Source: Kudoa neothunni
Lineage: Eukaryota > Cnidaria
Length of the DNA stretch: 64,000 bases
Assembly (NCBI GenBank): GCA_964304625.1
Contig: OZ199838.1
Location: 7,440,001-7,504,000 of the forward strand
Reading direction: 5' to 3'
Shown here: one piece after another, positions 21,499 to 35,218 of the stretch
Layout: every line of letters starts with the position of its first letter
Position numbering within the stretch: position 1 is the stretch's first letter
The notes under the pieces: model-generated
Seen by the model: the letters and a program-made list of their open reading frames with translations, nothing else
The model's database searches: none
Told to the model about the DNA's origin: nothing
Program-made: the position numbers and the translations under genes

Positions 21499-23827
21499 CC
21501 TTCCAAGCGTCTTTGGGGTCCATTAGACCCCAAGGGATGTTTGAATCCATTTTAGAGAACCGTTTAATGCATCAATAAATTTGAGATCTCATTTATTCTT
21601 CTGAAAAATGTGCTAAATTAAGATATTACAAAAAATTCTAATTCGTACTTTTAGTTCAGAAGATAATCAAAATACTTACTCATTCCTTCTTTTGGGATCC
21701 AATGAACCCCACATTTTTTTCTACCAAATACGAAGAAAAATAATTTAAAACAATTCTGAAGATTAACAAGAAATTTATCGAGAGGAAACAGAGATAAATT
21801 CAAAAAACCATGCAGGCAATAAGTGCCGATCATTGTCGACGAACGAAACGTTGCCACGAGTGATTCTGAGCGTGATATTTCGAATGAACTTGAGTCTGAT
21901 TTGTGTGAAGTTTATGATAATCTTGAAGAATTTGATTATTCACACAATTCTGATATTTCTGATGATAATAAATATTATCGTAACATGTACGAGGATAAGA
22001 ATGGTGTAATTTGGTCTCTGATAAACCTCAAATAACTAAAAGCACAAAAGAAAATATTATTCGAAAATCTCCGGATATAACTGCTTATGCTTCAAGCAGA
22101 ATCACTTCGTTGGTTGATACATTCCTCATATTTTTCGGTGAGACCTTTTTCCAAACTGTAATTGCGAATACTAATAAGTTCGGCAATTTTCATTATTATC
22201 ATTCTTGGGAGGAGTTAACAGACCAAGAGTTATTAACATATTTAGGAATTCTTGTGTATATGTCAATATTTAAAGCAAAATTAGAATCACTCAAACTGCT
22301 ATTGAGTGTTGAAAAGGGAAGGAATATTTTTCGAAAGATAATGCCATCAAAAAGGTTTATTCAAATTTCGAGTGCTATTCGTTTTGATGATTTTGAAACG
22401 AGAGAGACTCGAAGAATCTTGGATAAATTCTGCCCCATTCGTGATGTTTTTGATGGTTGGTAAGATATTCTTCCAAAACTTGTTATCCCCTAGGAGAATT
22501 TGACAATTGACTAACAATTAGTTGCTTTTAGAGGAAAATGTCCCTTTAAACAACATATGCCGTCAAAGCCATCAATGTATGGAATAAAGTTTTTTCTCCT
22601 TACCGATCCCAAGACAAAGTACACTCACAATATTTCGATATATTGGGTAAACATAACAATGAGAGGTCAAGAAATGTTGGAGAAAACATTGTTCTAAATC
22701 TTGTTTCAAAATTAAAGGAAAATGGGAGAAATATCATCTGCAATAATTTCTTTACCTCTGTTCCCCTTTCCCAAAAACTCCTAACATGGGGGATGACAAT
22801 AACTGGAACAATCTGTAATAATAAACGAGATATTCCGGATTATCTAAAAAAGAATTCAAAGCTGGAGGTTTTCAACACACGTTTTTTGTTTAATCAAAAA
22901 CTAGTGCTAACCTCCTATGTTCCTAAAAAATATAAAGTAGTTTTACTGCTAACATCCCCTGTTTTAGTACAGATGTTGAAGATAGTGGACGAAAAAAACG
23001 TATGGTTATCTTGGAATATAACCGTTATAATGGAGGGATGAACACGGTTGATCGTATTATTGCAACGACAAGTGTAAAAAGGTATACCAGTCAATGGCCG
23101 ATGGCAATACTCTTCAATATGGTTGATCTTAATTTGATAAATGCGTTTTATCTTTATAAGACTATTTTCTGCGACCATAATTGCTCAAGGGTTAAGTTTC
23201 TAGAAGAGCTTGCGGATAGTTTAGTGAAGGATTATATTCGGAGAGACACACATCGCATTGATCCAAGTTCTCCTTGCATCCAAGAATTTCCTCGTCGCAA
23301 GAATAGATGTTGTTTTTGTTCAAGGTCTCGTGATAGAAAAACGAAGATTGTTTGTTATGTTTGTGGGGCCAACTGCTGTGAAAACCATTCAAAAATTACG
23401 TGCACGTTATGTTATAATAAGAAAAACTAAAATATCATAAACATCTCATATTATGTCTATTTCGAAATTTATATATTGCGGTTTCCATTGGCCGCCACTA
23501 TTAAGAAATTAGTTGTGAGGAAAACTTTTTATACTGTTTTATTAATAAGGAATTAAATTTTTATTTATTAAAACAACATTAGATAAAATAAGTCGTTGAA
23601 ATCGTTGAATTTTACGTTTATTTTAACGCTGTAAACTCTTCGGCGATTATCGTTGTCAATCGGTGACGTGATATTTGTTATATTTTTCATTATTTTATCG
23701 ATAATTTTCTTTTATATTTTAGCAAATTATTTATTTTATTTTTTTATAATTCTGGCTAAAAAAATCTAGGATCCATTGGACCCTAAAAGAAGGAATGTGT
23801 AAAGTCGATTTTCGGGTGCTCGAAGGG
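21499..23827 (+). mobile_element. piggyBac-3 transposon, degraded
   Basis: A 2,329-bp element between TTAA sites (21495-21498 and 23828-23831). The ends CCTTCCAAGCG and CCCTTCGAGCA are poorly matched inverted repeats. Subterminal near-palindromes of the type GGGTCCANTGGACCC occur at about 21515, 21700 and 23768. Poor ends and a dead transposase mean an old copy. Confidence 0.82.
21823..23430 (+). pseudogene. piggyBac transposase (piggyBac-3), dead
   Basis: In order: an acidic N-terminus (SDSERDISNELESDLCEVYDN), the alpha-helical region SFLTYLGILVYM-like near 22230, the first catalytic block LTIDxQLVAFRGKCPF near 22500 with an in-frame stop right after the Asp, and the second block IICNNFFTSVPL near 22735, where the usual Asp is Asn. 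The third block GGMNTVDRII is near 23035, again with Asn for the first Asp. It ends in a Cys-rich domain (CCFCSRSRDRKTKIVCYVCGANCC). Several frame changes separate the parts. Loss of at least two catalytic acids shows long inactivity. Confidence 0.85.
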
Positions 23828-23831
23828 TTAA

Positions 23832-24950
23832 TAATACAAAGTGGCTTTTCTGACCGTATTATTTTCCGGCTACCGTTTGGGTCATATCGCTACTTATCTT
23901 AAGTAAACGAATAAGTGCTGGAGTAGCTGCTTTCATTTTTTGTTTCTGTAAAACTGGATTTTGGATTTGGGAATTTAAATTATAATGTTCCAGATAAAAA
24001 TCTTATTCAGCAAGGAAGTGATCTATAATTGATTACAACCCGCCAGTTTTAATAAGTAATAAAGTCGCAGAAATAGTCAATGAAGAGGACTTGTCGAAAG
24101 AAGCAAAATGTCATGGAATGCTTACTCAAATATTAGAAACATGGTATTTATTGTTTATTTTGATAGAAATATTATTATTCATCAATATAAAGTCACAACA
24201 GTAATTCTTATTTATTAGATAAATTCCCTTAAAACGGTATATCTTACATTATAAAACAAACTAATTTAATAAGCGTTGAATTAAATAAAAATTTAAACGT
24301 TACATTGAAAAAGGAGTGGTAATCTGATCTCCAAATTAAAAATCTATGCCGGACATTATCAACGAGGATTATTGAAAGATATGCTGTAAAATTTATATCT
24401 TAAATAATTTCAAGTATAACTTTTAGATTATTTTTATTAACATGTGGTATAATAATTAGATAGAGAAAAGTATTAATAAAAAAATTGATCGGTCACGCTC
24501 AATTTTTTGATTTCCCCCAGGGTTTTATGTATCCCCGGCCACGAAATGAGTTACTAAACCTTATTTAATACGATCTAGGGTACTTTTGAACGCATAGAAA
24601 AAAATCCATATTAATGATATTTATAACTAACTATTGACATATATATAGTCATGAAAAAGTATTATTAAACGTGAATGTCAGAGTAGCTCACACAACATTG
24701 CACTAAACAAAAATAGATTCGTAGAAAATAATTATGTTGTATTTACGCTGTCATCGTTAACACCTTTCTTTTTGTTAATAATAGTTTTTGACAATCTTTG
24801 TTTTTATTCATAGGAAAAAGTGATTGTCACATTTATAAAATTACTTATCTTCACTTTTTTTGTCCTTAGGAGTTGCTGTAATGACATTTGGTGATAGTTC
24901 ACTAGGGTTTTTCAAGATTTGTTTCATGTTATACAAAATCTGGAATAAAA
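23832..24950. other. Intergenic stretch, nothing clear
   Basis: AT-rich. A short open stretch at about 24030-24170 (reading NPPVLISNKVAEIVNEEDLSK) looks protein-like but has no recognised family or splice context. No transposon ends were found. Confidence 0.35.
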
Positions 24951-25935
24951 TTACTTTTTATGTGATGATCTTGTTTGGATAGCGCTGGTTTTTTCCTTGT
25001 AGGAAAAAGGTTTGAAACATCCATCGTACAGCTTACCGCATCCGTTGCAGTTGAGTAGTGACTCCCACACAATCTCGTTCTGACCCTCAAAAGCGAAACT
25101 GCTCGCAAGCGTGTATAAACAGTTCTACGGCGAACAACAATGAATACATCTACCAAATTATGCTTACGTTGTGTTTTGTGATCGTGGAGAAATGGTTGTT
25201 ATGAAAAATCACGCCGTAACTATCCTCTATCATCGTTTCTTGAAGAAGCTTGACACCATAGAGGGTCATCTGGGTGGCAGTCTCGTTTATGAAGTTTTGC
25301 ATAATTGCCCTTTTGTCTGGTTCATTGTTGCTATTTTCACCTACAGTGAATGCAACCATCGTATCTATCATTTGGTTGTATGTCATAGATGAGATCAGTG
25401 GTGCGTGTGTAGTATCTTCGGGATCGACAACCCAACAGTGGTACAGCGGAATACATATCAACTCGAAAAGCATCACCTGGGGAGTAACCTCGAATGATGT
25501 CACACTAGAATTAGACATTATTTATAGTTATAACGTTTTGGTTGATATTGACTAATTATTGAGGATCCAAATACTTGTCAAACTTTATGTTGACGTCTAT
25601 GCCTTCACTACTCTTAGAGAGAACGCGAATGACATCAGCTAGATTTTGTTGAAGGTTGGGTTCATCAGACTAAAAGAAATCAATACAGATATCCACTAGG
25701 AATAATGAAATGCACTTGATTGATTTTTTTCTAGGTGTTCAGATAATCTTTCAATGAGTAAAGCAATGCTAATTCTGTTTTTTGAAGGGTCGATGTCTCC
25801 AGGTTGTAAAAAATCGATATCAAGTAAACTTAGACAATTGGCAAGCGCAATTATCGGACAAGGGCCAGATTTATGTTGGAGAAATATTTTCCTGGGATTT
25901 GCCTTTTCTTGTTGCAATATATCAACAGTTGCCAC
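24951..25935 (-). CDS. MINDY-type deubiquitinase, gene A
   Basis: Homologue of MINDY (FAM63) cysteine proteases, which trim K48-linked ubiquitin chains. Proposed exons on the minus strand: 25935-25716, 25669-25575, 25504-25168 and 25124-24951, with introns of 46, 70 and 43 nt; about 274 residues, close to the catalytic core alone. The first exon has the oxyanion Gln and nucleophilic Cys in LQHKSGPCPIIALANCLSLL. The third has LICIPLYHCWVVDP and the catalytic His in FHNNHFSTITKHN, and the last has NEIVWESLLN. The start at 25935 (MATVDILQQE) is just upstream of the core. The join of exons 1 and 2 is one base out of frame at a run of seven A near 25727, which may be a read error. All catalytic residues are present. 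Confidence 0.85.
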
Positions 25936-27348
25936 TGTGGCAAATGAATCCTAATAGAGGATTTTGAGTAAAACATTACCAAAACGAACCGTCCATAATT
26001 GCACTCACTTCGCAGATAGATGACATTATATTCACAAACAACTCCACACGGTAGTTCTATTATTCAGTATCAAACTAAACTTTCGATGCTTCAGTTAAAC
26101 TCTCTATTTCGGATAATGACTTAGATCGAGACGCACCGAAGTGTGTGTGTAACTTTGGCGTTATGCCTTTGAATCGCCCAAGTGTTCTCACCCAATCATT
26201 TTCTATGACTCTAGTTTGTCGCTTCTATATGTCTCATTAATTAATTATTGCTACTTATCCGCCGAAGCCATAAAGAAATTGAATATGATCATTTTCGTTT
26301 AAAATTTATTGCCATATTTTTAAAGATTAAATCTGTGTCACACATTTTTTAACCAAACAGCCAACAAGATTATATTTAACAAGAATTTTCAGCACAAAAT
26401 TCAAATCATTCACGAAATAATTTTGACAGTTTCTATTTGTAGGAAATTATCATGTATATAAAATAAAATTAATCTATAAAAAAAGTTATTTAATAGTTTA
26501 ATTGTCAAAATAAACGCATAAACTTTAATGTTTTCAATTTATTCATATTCAGTCATCACTATATTTGCAAACAATTATTATGAACATTACTTAATATCGA
26601 CTTTCGTCTTTATAAATTACCCTAGGAAAATAAATCCAACTTTTTGTTTTCATGGCAAAATTATACTTATTAGTGATGTGGTACTAATAATGAAGGTGTG
26701 TATTTTACAAAAAGTCTCGGGAAATTAAAATAGAAACAATAGACAACCATATTTTATGAAGTTATCCATGGAGCCAACCTTAACGATCATTGATCTGCTA
26801 TAGAAATGGTTTTATAAGTTAGTTTCTGCTTGTTTTTATTGATAACTATCTATACTATTGTGTGAATTCGAATACAATATATATATATATAAGGTGTGGT
26901 AAAATCTATTGAAATTTTGAAATATCGCAGCAAAAAGGAAACAGTCATCTCTAATTGGTAACAAATCATCGAAACGAATTTAAGGACATTGTAAACAATG
27001 CACAGATTAAAATAAAAAATTAATTAGGGGGTTTTCATAGGTAAAGATAATGACTTTAAATTTAGCCGAAGCTCATAAGAGTGAACACTAAAGGGTACCA
27101 TTATTAATTAGTCTCTCAAATAACATAATTCACTTTTGATTCATTTTTATCGTGAGTTTTGGGGGTTACGGGGGCTTTGGACCTAAAATTCGTTATCATT
27201 CATAACATAAATTATTTGTTTTTGATCAACAGTGTGATTGCTAATATGCGTAGATTGTTTATATAACTTAAAAATGAGTAAAAAGAATTTATAATTTATT
27301 TTTAAGCGGAAATTGTTATTTTATAGATTTTTAACCCGAACAAATAAA
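25936..27348. other. Intergenic stretch between the two MINDY-like genes
   Basis: No supported gene. It should hold the promoter of gene A on its left side. A short (AT)n run is at about 26876-26892. No transposon ends were recognised. Confidence 0.5.
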
Positions 27349-28587
27349 TTACGTGGGTTCTTTTGAACCGGCAGTAGTAGACGGAGAAGGTTCCTCTTTT
27401 GCATCCTCTACAACGAAACATGTTAGGTGTGGTCAAAAAAAAGTATTACTGTTTTCTAATTTTTTATCTCCATTCTCAGAATGTTTGTCGGCAACTTCCT
27501 GCTTCATTTCTCTTCCAACAATGTCAAACTCTTTAGTGTCTGCCTCGTGAATTTGATCAGCAACATTCACAGGAATGACCTCATCATCTATTTTATCTGA
27601 ATGCTCAATCGGAATAACTTCGTCATGAACTTCCTGAAGTTGTTCTATAGGCGGAATCTCAACCTGATTTTCCTCGAGTAGTTGCTGGACAATTTCTTCG
27701 GTTTGGGGCGTAACCTCAGATTTTGTGAGTCTATTTATGTCACAATCAAAATCTTCCGTATTATCGTCCCATTTTTTCCAAATAGACTCGATAGCATCAT
27801 CTTGCACATTCAGAATATAAAACATACCCTGTAATTTAGGTGTCATAATTATCTATCTTATACCGAACAACAATAACACACCTGTTTTTTAATGATAGTC
27901 ATGGGCGCATTATTCTCATTTATTAATATACCAATGGTGTTTTTCTTAAAGTATCATATCTCTTGATTTGACAAATAACTATTTTTAATACTTGAGTCTC
28001 AATGGTAGACATTTCCGAATTTTCGACATCTTCCTGGACAATATCATTATTATTCGAGATTTTTTCCTCCAACTGTTCCTTAGTGTACACCAGGACGTTG
28101 AGGAGTTGACAGATGTTTAGATTTTTTTTGTCTCCTTCATCACTAATAAAACCCAATTTATAAAACCTATTGATATATTATTTGGCCAAACTTATTGTCC
28201 GTCCCTTCTGTTTGAGGAATGTCGTTGATTGGTTCGATCTCGGAAAGAATAGTCTCCATATTCAAATTTTTAACTCTTTCTACACTCTGTGCCAAATCCT
28301 TCGAATGAATAATTGATTTTATCAACTGAAAAAATAACCAGATCGTATTGTACTTCATGCAATATTTCTGAAACGTATTTTCCTATTAGGGATATTAAAG
28401 AATCCTCATCAATGTGATCTAAAGATCCCAAAGACAACAGGCCTTTCAGACCAAGAGTATTTGCCAAGGTGACAATCAAACTGGGACAGTCCGACTCGCT
28501 CGTGGAAATGATTTCATATTTTTTGCATGGATCTTTCGCAGAATAAAAACTTTTCAAAATATATTTAGTTGTGTTTTCAGATGACAT
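27349..28587 (-). CDS. MINDY-like protein, gene B, probably catalytically dead
   Basis: A divergent tandem paralogue of gene A, about 1.4 kb upstream on the same strand. Proposed exons: 28587-28354, 28325-28192, 28166-27882, 27828-27450 and 27407-27349; introns of 28, 25, 53 and 42 nt; about 363 residues. The Cys block reads SESDCPSLIVTLANTLGL, keeping the Cys but not the GPCP motif. The block equivalent to NNHFST reads NENNAPMTIIKKQ, so the catalytic His is replaced. The last intron of the core is at the same place and phase as in gene A, which supports homology. A long acidic, Glu-rich tail follows. Exon 3 is one base out of frame at an A-run near 27940. It could be a ubiquitin-binding pseudoenzyme or a decaying duplicate. 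Confidence 0.7.
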
Positions 28588-29843
28588 CTTGTCTTGTAGT
28601 ACGAATTAACTAAAATTAGGGATGACGAAAATCAACTGACTTTAATTCAAAATAATGCGTCAATCCCCTTAAAGCTATAAATATATCATTAATATTCGGC
28701 CAAATGTGGGAAGTGTTTAGTAATCATAGTGGGTGAATAGGTTTTTAGTTTTGGATCTGTCATCTAATACAATAAGTTTGATTGAATGGTTAGCCTTGAT
28801 TATTTTTTGGTGATGAGTTCCTATAATATTATATGTTTTGGATTTAGTCCAAACAAATAGGATCAATATAACAATCAAATAAGCTGTTATAATATCACAG
28901 CCTTAGTTGAACTCCTGTGCAAAACCATTATTTCTGACACAGTAATCATCTCTGTTAGTCAAAAATTCACATTAAAATAATACAGAAATAAACATAGTTA
29001 TTTTTTGACAAGCTAATAACTATAACTTCATGTCGTTGTTTTAAAGATGATTAACTTAAAAATTAAATACATAAACCCTTTGGAGTTAAGAATATTAACT
29101 TTTTTCATTGGGGATATTACTGGGGAAAAATTTGTATATACAAGAAAATAATTAATTTTCCCCTAACTTTATTTATGATTGCATAAAATTAAATTTTCCC
29201 AACAAATCCCATAAGTGTGAAAATAAAAATCTATGCTTTGTTCACCTTAATATCATATTTGACATTATAATTTTCCCTTGAAGATTCTAATAATAAATTC
29301 TATACTTTATCGAAATGATCAAATATTTCCACAACGCAATACCGCCAATTTTGGTTATGTCGTTGCTTAGTTGATATTACCCAGGAATTTAAAATAAGAA
29401 TATTTCTGTCTATTTAATTATTTATTTTATATCTTTACGCACTGAAGGTAACTCTAAATTATTCGAATGTATATTTAAACCCTTTTTTGCAATCCGATTT
29501 GCTTATTATAGGTGACACCCAACCACTACCCTTGGGGCATGCGAATTAGTTAAAAGGTTTCTTTGTATTTCTTCGTCAAATTAAAAGGCAATCGTCAAGT
29601 ATTTATTTATGGAATTTATTTGAGTAAATAAAACTAAGGTGTAACTAAAAAAACATAAATATGCTGGGTAATCTCGTTAATTCCGGGGGATCGTGATCTG
29701 TCGTTACCTTTTCAATCTTTAAATATCTTCTATTGAATATTAATTTTACTTCGAGTTAAACAAGAGTAATAGTGTCAACAAATTCCATTAACATTTGAGA
29801 ATAAATAATTAACCATTTGACAAAAAAATACAAAAAGTTTTTA
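28588..29843. other. Intergenic stretch, nothing seen
   Basis: AT-rich DNA upstream of MINDY gene B; it should carry that gene's promoter. No coding region or repeat ends recognised. Confidence 0.5.
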
Positions 29844-31022
29844 TCCTTTATATATAAAAGAGGACTGTCGGTATGTTTGTTTGTGTGTGTATGCCCCTAA
29901 GTACGCATGTGCGGATAATTTTTTCCTTATAGAGAGCCATATATAAAGTTTTTATAAATTTGTGATATTTACAAAAATCGTTTAATTGTTTTCGGACCAC
30001 TAAAGTTTCAAAAAAGTATTTATGAAATTGTGATTTTGTCGATGCATAGTTAGTTTAATGGATTACTTGAGTTCAACAATAGGATTAACATATGCTTATG
30101 ACCTGCTGATGGTCGGTTGAAGTTGACTTTCCTCCTTATGTTCCCAATCAAATGTTCATTAACTGCTGCTATCTATCTTTATGTATAAGGTTGGCGTTTC
30201 TTTTTGGGTGTCTGTTTAAATACACTCCTTATTTGTGGGGTTTTAACGTATATGACTTGATAAGTATATTTTATAAGTTCTATTAATGGTTTTCAATGTG
30301 ATAAAAAATCTATATACGTTTCACGAATAACAAATTTATGGAGAACGTTAAAGTTACATTGATTGAAGCGTTATAATGGAAATACTGCGTTCATAGGTTT
30401 CATTAAATCGTCCGCTAAGTTTTACTTTACGTGATTAAATTCAATGCGGATGGTTGTACTTTTATTTTACCAAATTATTTAAATTGTTTTTTTTGAAGTC
30501 GACGCGATTTGTGGCTGTTAATGATAAAAGCGCATGTATGTTTATGCCGAGCTAAACGATGCTAATTTTAGCAATATTGATTAATTTTCATAAGTTTTCT
30601 TCTATCTCTTTTATTTTTTCTATTTCTTTATCTCTTAAAAAGTTAGTGGTGCACACAGTTACCGAGTCGGGCCAGAATTCGACTTTTAAAAATCCTCCGG
30701 GCCAACAAATAACGTTTTAGATAACACTTTAACGGGATTTAAATAATTCGAGAATGAAAAAAACTCGACGATGACCTTGACTTGTTTAGCGTTGGTGCCG
30801 AGCCACGAAATTTTTAAATGGACGCAAGGATTGATACTTTTCTTCACAGAAATTATCATAATTTAAATTGCATAACCCCAATCGTTATAGTAAGTTGCTT
30901 AAAAATTTTGAGTTATTTTGTTTCTATGGGTTAATTCGAGATTTCAATTTATTTTTTGAATGCTATTAAAAAATGCCTCTAGGCGAAATCTTCCCCAAGC
31001 GACGCTGGGCAGTTCGCGCTAG
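29844..31022 (+). mobile_element. Helitron-like element copy B
   Basis: Begins TCCTTTATATATAAAAGAGG after a host A (29843) and ends with a hairpin (CCCAAGCGACGCTGGG) followed by a short spacer and CTAG, then a host T (31023). These are Helitron ends; there are no inverted repeats or target duplication. It is 1,179 bp with no Rep/helicase gene, so non-autonomous. It is homologous over its length to copy A (opposite strand, 11723-13961) and carries an extra internal block at about 30395-30775. Confidence 0.78.
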
Positions 31023-34000
31023 TTTATTATTAGTCTGAAAACGATAAAAAAATAGAATCAACCTAAGGTGCGTCAGCAATAAAAATATTAATTGTTACTC
31101 TTTTTTTGCAATTTCATAAAGGATGTTAATGAGGTTTTAGTTTTAAGCTGTGAGTGGTAACTTACGTATTCACAATTTCAACGTAATTCCCGATTTATTA
31201 ATAAATGAAACCTTTATTTTGTAACCAAAATACAAACTTATTCAAAAATATACAAGGTAAATTATCAAAATACGATTAAATCTAAAAAGTAATGGTGTTT
31301 TTGGTTTGAAAAATTACAGTAATACTTAAATATCAATTAGTTTTCTCGAAGGAGTGCACCTTTTTAAAAATAAACGTGCTATTTGATTGTCCTAAAAAAT
31401 TCCTTTGTATTGAACTATTCATAGATTAAACAAAACTTTGTGAAAATATCGGTTAAATCGAAAAGACCAATAATTTCTTATTAACTTACGTGGAACGTAT
31501 TGAGAGGAGATTGTAATTTGTGCGAAAGTAATCGTGAATATCAATTCTTAAACTACGTATAGAATGCGGTGTCACATATTTTCATGCAGCTTTTAGTTCA
31601 TAATGAATTATTTTTAGCGAAAAGAAAATTATATACTGATCTGAATATTAATCTTAAGGTCTGGGGTAAGGAATAATTAGGTTACTAAGAACTTAAATAT
31701 TATTTAAAAAATTGTCTCATCAAATATAGAAACTTATCGAATTAGTTATGTCAGCTGCTTTGCAAGAAAGTTTAGGAAAGCCCAAAAATGAGTAAATACT
31801 TATTAAACGACGAATATAGTTTCAATCTTAATCGTTATTTTTGATAAAAAGAAATTTCCACGTCTCAGGAATTCTAATGGCGCATAATTTTCATTTAAGT
31901 TACCATGAGAGTTTTAATATTTAAAAGCTCTACACACATTTCATATCGTTTTCAGAATGCCTATAGAGATTCAAATTATGTGTTTTATTTAAAATGATCA
32001 TAATCTTTTCGCCTAATTATATCCACAACGCTTGATAAGTGAAAATACATCCTAGATAATTTGGTTATGCTTAAAATTTTAAGGGAAATGCAACAACTCT
32101 TATAAATGTGACGTTAATAGTTTTGTTTGTCTTAAAATTACTCCGAACAGACATATGTAGTTTTTAGAACATTCTATACCATAATTAAGAGACTCTTTTT
32201 CTATATAGTGAGTAAAAGTTCATTTTATTTGGCTATCAACCAGAAGTAAACAAGTATCAATATTATGCACGTTCTTAATCTGTTAATATGTGAAGACATC
32301 CAGAAAATTCCTTACCTCGGACTGTGTTATTGACTATATTTATACTTATAAATAAATGATCGATTTTTATTAATGGTTTTGTCTATTCAAATACAAACTT
32401 ACAGTTATATTTAAAGAATGTTTATCCGTGGCACATGCGTACTGCTCCAAACTGACACACACGCACGCACACACTGACGGACATGAGAACTTTATTACGT
32501 ATAATATATATAGGTGAATTATACTTTTTGTGTAAATAATTAAACTATTGGTTATGTGTGAAGATATAAATTATTTAAATCTATTTCATTTATCTAATAG
32601 GTATGCGACATTAAATTTTTCGATGTCGATTTCGACGAATTCAGCTATAAATGTGTTTACCCAGAAAGCCAATATTTACGCCAATAAAACTCCTTGAATC
32701 GATTTACACAATTCTTATATAATTCCCCATTATTTTCTTAATTACATTACGTACGTTAATTTATAGCGTGTTAAATCGCAATATAGTAGTAGCTTTCGCT
32801 TCTCATGAGGGAGACTATTGTATTAAATTATTATTTGATATTTATCGGTTATACTTCTTTTCTTGATTTAATTTGATTAGCCATTGAGAATGAAAATAAC
32901 GACCATTGAACAGTTCTCATTTAAGAATTGTGTAAACCGGTTAAGCACGTAATTTACATTGAGACTATGTCTATCTTATTTCCTTAATATTCAAAAAAAT
33001 TCTATAATTAAAATAAAACTACCGTTAGTGTAATATTTGTAATGTAAGTAATGTTGTTAGAAAGTTTCGTATAGCTTTCTGCTTACTGTATAGAGCTATT
33101 CAATTAATTTATTCGTATTTAATTATTGAATTGTAGCTCGCATCTATCTCAAAGTTAGTTAAATTTTTTATATTATTTACATTCGTTAAATGATGATGTA
33201 TCACCGGTCGTTGGTTACAACATCTGATTAAAATTGAGAACCTGACTAATTAATCGTTTGTCTAGAATAGTTTACTTTAGGATGAAAGCAATTTAGAGAA
33301 CATGAAACTAATAAAAATACAAATTAAAGGTGATGTAGAATGTTAAATAAAAATTGTATGAGAATGAATGTTCCCAACAATAAAAATATGTGGGAGTCTC
33401 GTAATCTCTTGAGGGGTAACGCCGGGGTAGAGAAAAAAACATACTAGATTTTTTTCGTATTAAAACCCCAGAATTTTAACTTCACAGTGTACAAAAATTT
33501 TAAAAAACATCTTAACAGAATATCAATCAAAAAGGGCTACCTAATCCATATGTTAATCTTTTGAAGTAGTTTTTGGTAACACATTCACTAAGATGATTAA
33601 AAAAATTGCAATTGATGTTCTTTAAATCTGACTGAACGAGAAAACCCGATAAAATGGTATCACACTGTTTCTAGCAAGCAAAAAAAGATACTAAGGGTTG
33701 CCATAATAATCCAATTTTAATCCTTAAAACAAAACTTGTGTCAGATTTGAATGAATCTTGTTTACGTTCATACATGCTAGTCAAATTAATAATCCAAAGA
33801 TTTTATCAAGGTGGTATTGTCATTTAATTTATCCGGATATCGGCGTTTATATTACCAGATAAAGATTAGATACAGTTTTCAAAAATTAGCAATCACGAAT
33901 ATGTTTTCAAACTATTAAAATACCAGATGCCAACATATTTGATTTCAATATATGGATGAATACGTTTGAATGACTTCTAAATAAAAATGCGATAAATAAT

Positions 34001-35218
34001 TTACATTCAGTTATATATTTGGAAATTATAAAAAACCCAAAACAGACTGTTTAAAATAGATTATATACCCAAAAATCCACAAAAATTATTTTTAATCCAA
34101 CAAATTATTTTCAATTTAAAGTACAACGACATTCTAACCCTGTTTATAAATAAACACTACGATTGGTGGGAAAATTTATTTATTTATGACCGGTTTATTT
34201 TCACAGGGTCCAGGGAGATTGTCTTCCCGCATGGGAATTTTCATCACGCATGCTTCAAATTGTTGATTGTCAATGTTGTTTGTACAACATTAATGTCACA
34301 ATTACTATTGCTGCAGATTTACAGAATAATCCTATCGACTAGATAAAATTCATAGAATATAATATATAGGGTATCGAGGGGAGTTAATCACTGATTTCAG
34401 AGGTGATTACACAGCGGAAGTAAAAAATTAGCGAATATAACCACAAGATTAAATGAATTTTTGATGAGTAAAATGATTAAATATGTGTAGACGTTTTATT
34501 TGTTTTAATAAAATTACTAAAAGAAATCCCAACTAGATAATAAGTAATTAGTCTATGTAATACCATTGTTAGGAGAATGTATTATCTCATATTTGCCATA
34601 GATCAACAAAGATTTATTCTCCTGGGCGAGAAATACATGCGTTGGATTGTGTGAAATAGGTTTGATTTGATAATATTATCTGTATATGGGTAGTCAGAGA
34701 TAAATTGTGTTATCGGCAAATAGATAGGAGATAGTTGTGCGAATACTGCTGCCGGTGTTGATCCATTGGTTGGGTAGCAGGAGTGTTGTTAGTGTAGGAG
34801 CGTTCGCTCTATCTCATCAATAGTTAATATGGTTATTGATATAACTAAAGGCGGTCGACTGTACAACCTACCTGCTGTGTTAAGGTTAACCAATATCCAA
34901 CAATTCCAATTATTTAAATGAATAATAGAATATTATCGAGAATAACTTATAAATTATTCATGTGATAGCGAAACTAAAATATAAGCTAATCAATTAAGAG
35001 CTTTAATCCACCTTCAAAATAATATTGAGGTGTGTGAAATAATTTTTTTGTGGTACAATTAGTGTTTACTTTCGCATAACAGTTGATTTTGGAGACTATA
35101 TTGTGGTGTAATACCGAAGATATTAAAATCATAATAAACTTTTTATAATAAGTGGTTAATCGAATATTATTCAAGAGTTATAATCCTCAAAATCAGCGAC
35201 AAAATCTCTAGTTATTAC
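31023..35218. other. Large gene-free stretch with a Helitron fragment
   Basis: About 4.2 kb without a supported gene. Around 32415-32512, read on the minus strand, the sequence repeats the 5' part of the Helitron family (ATATATATTATA, then a GTGTGTG tract and TACGCATGTGC); its 3' end was not found. The last part probably contains the promoter and 5' leader of the gene starting at 35219. Confidence 0.5.

Noticed and set aside
24030-24170. Protein-like stretch NPPVLISNKVAEIVNEEDLSK
   Set aside because: Too short, no recognised family, and no flanking exon could be supported.
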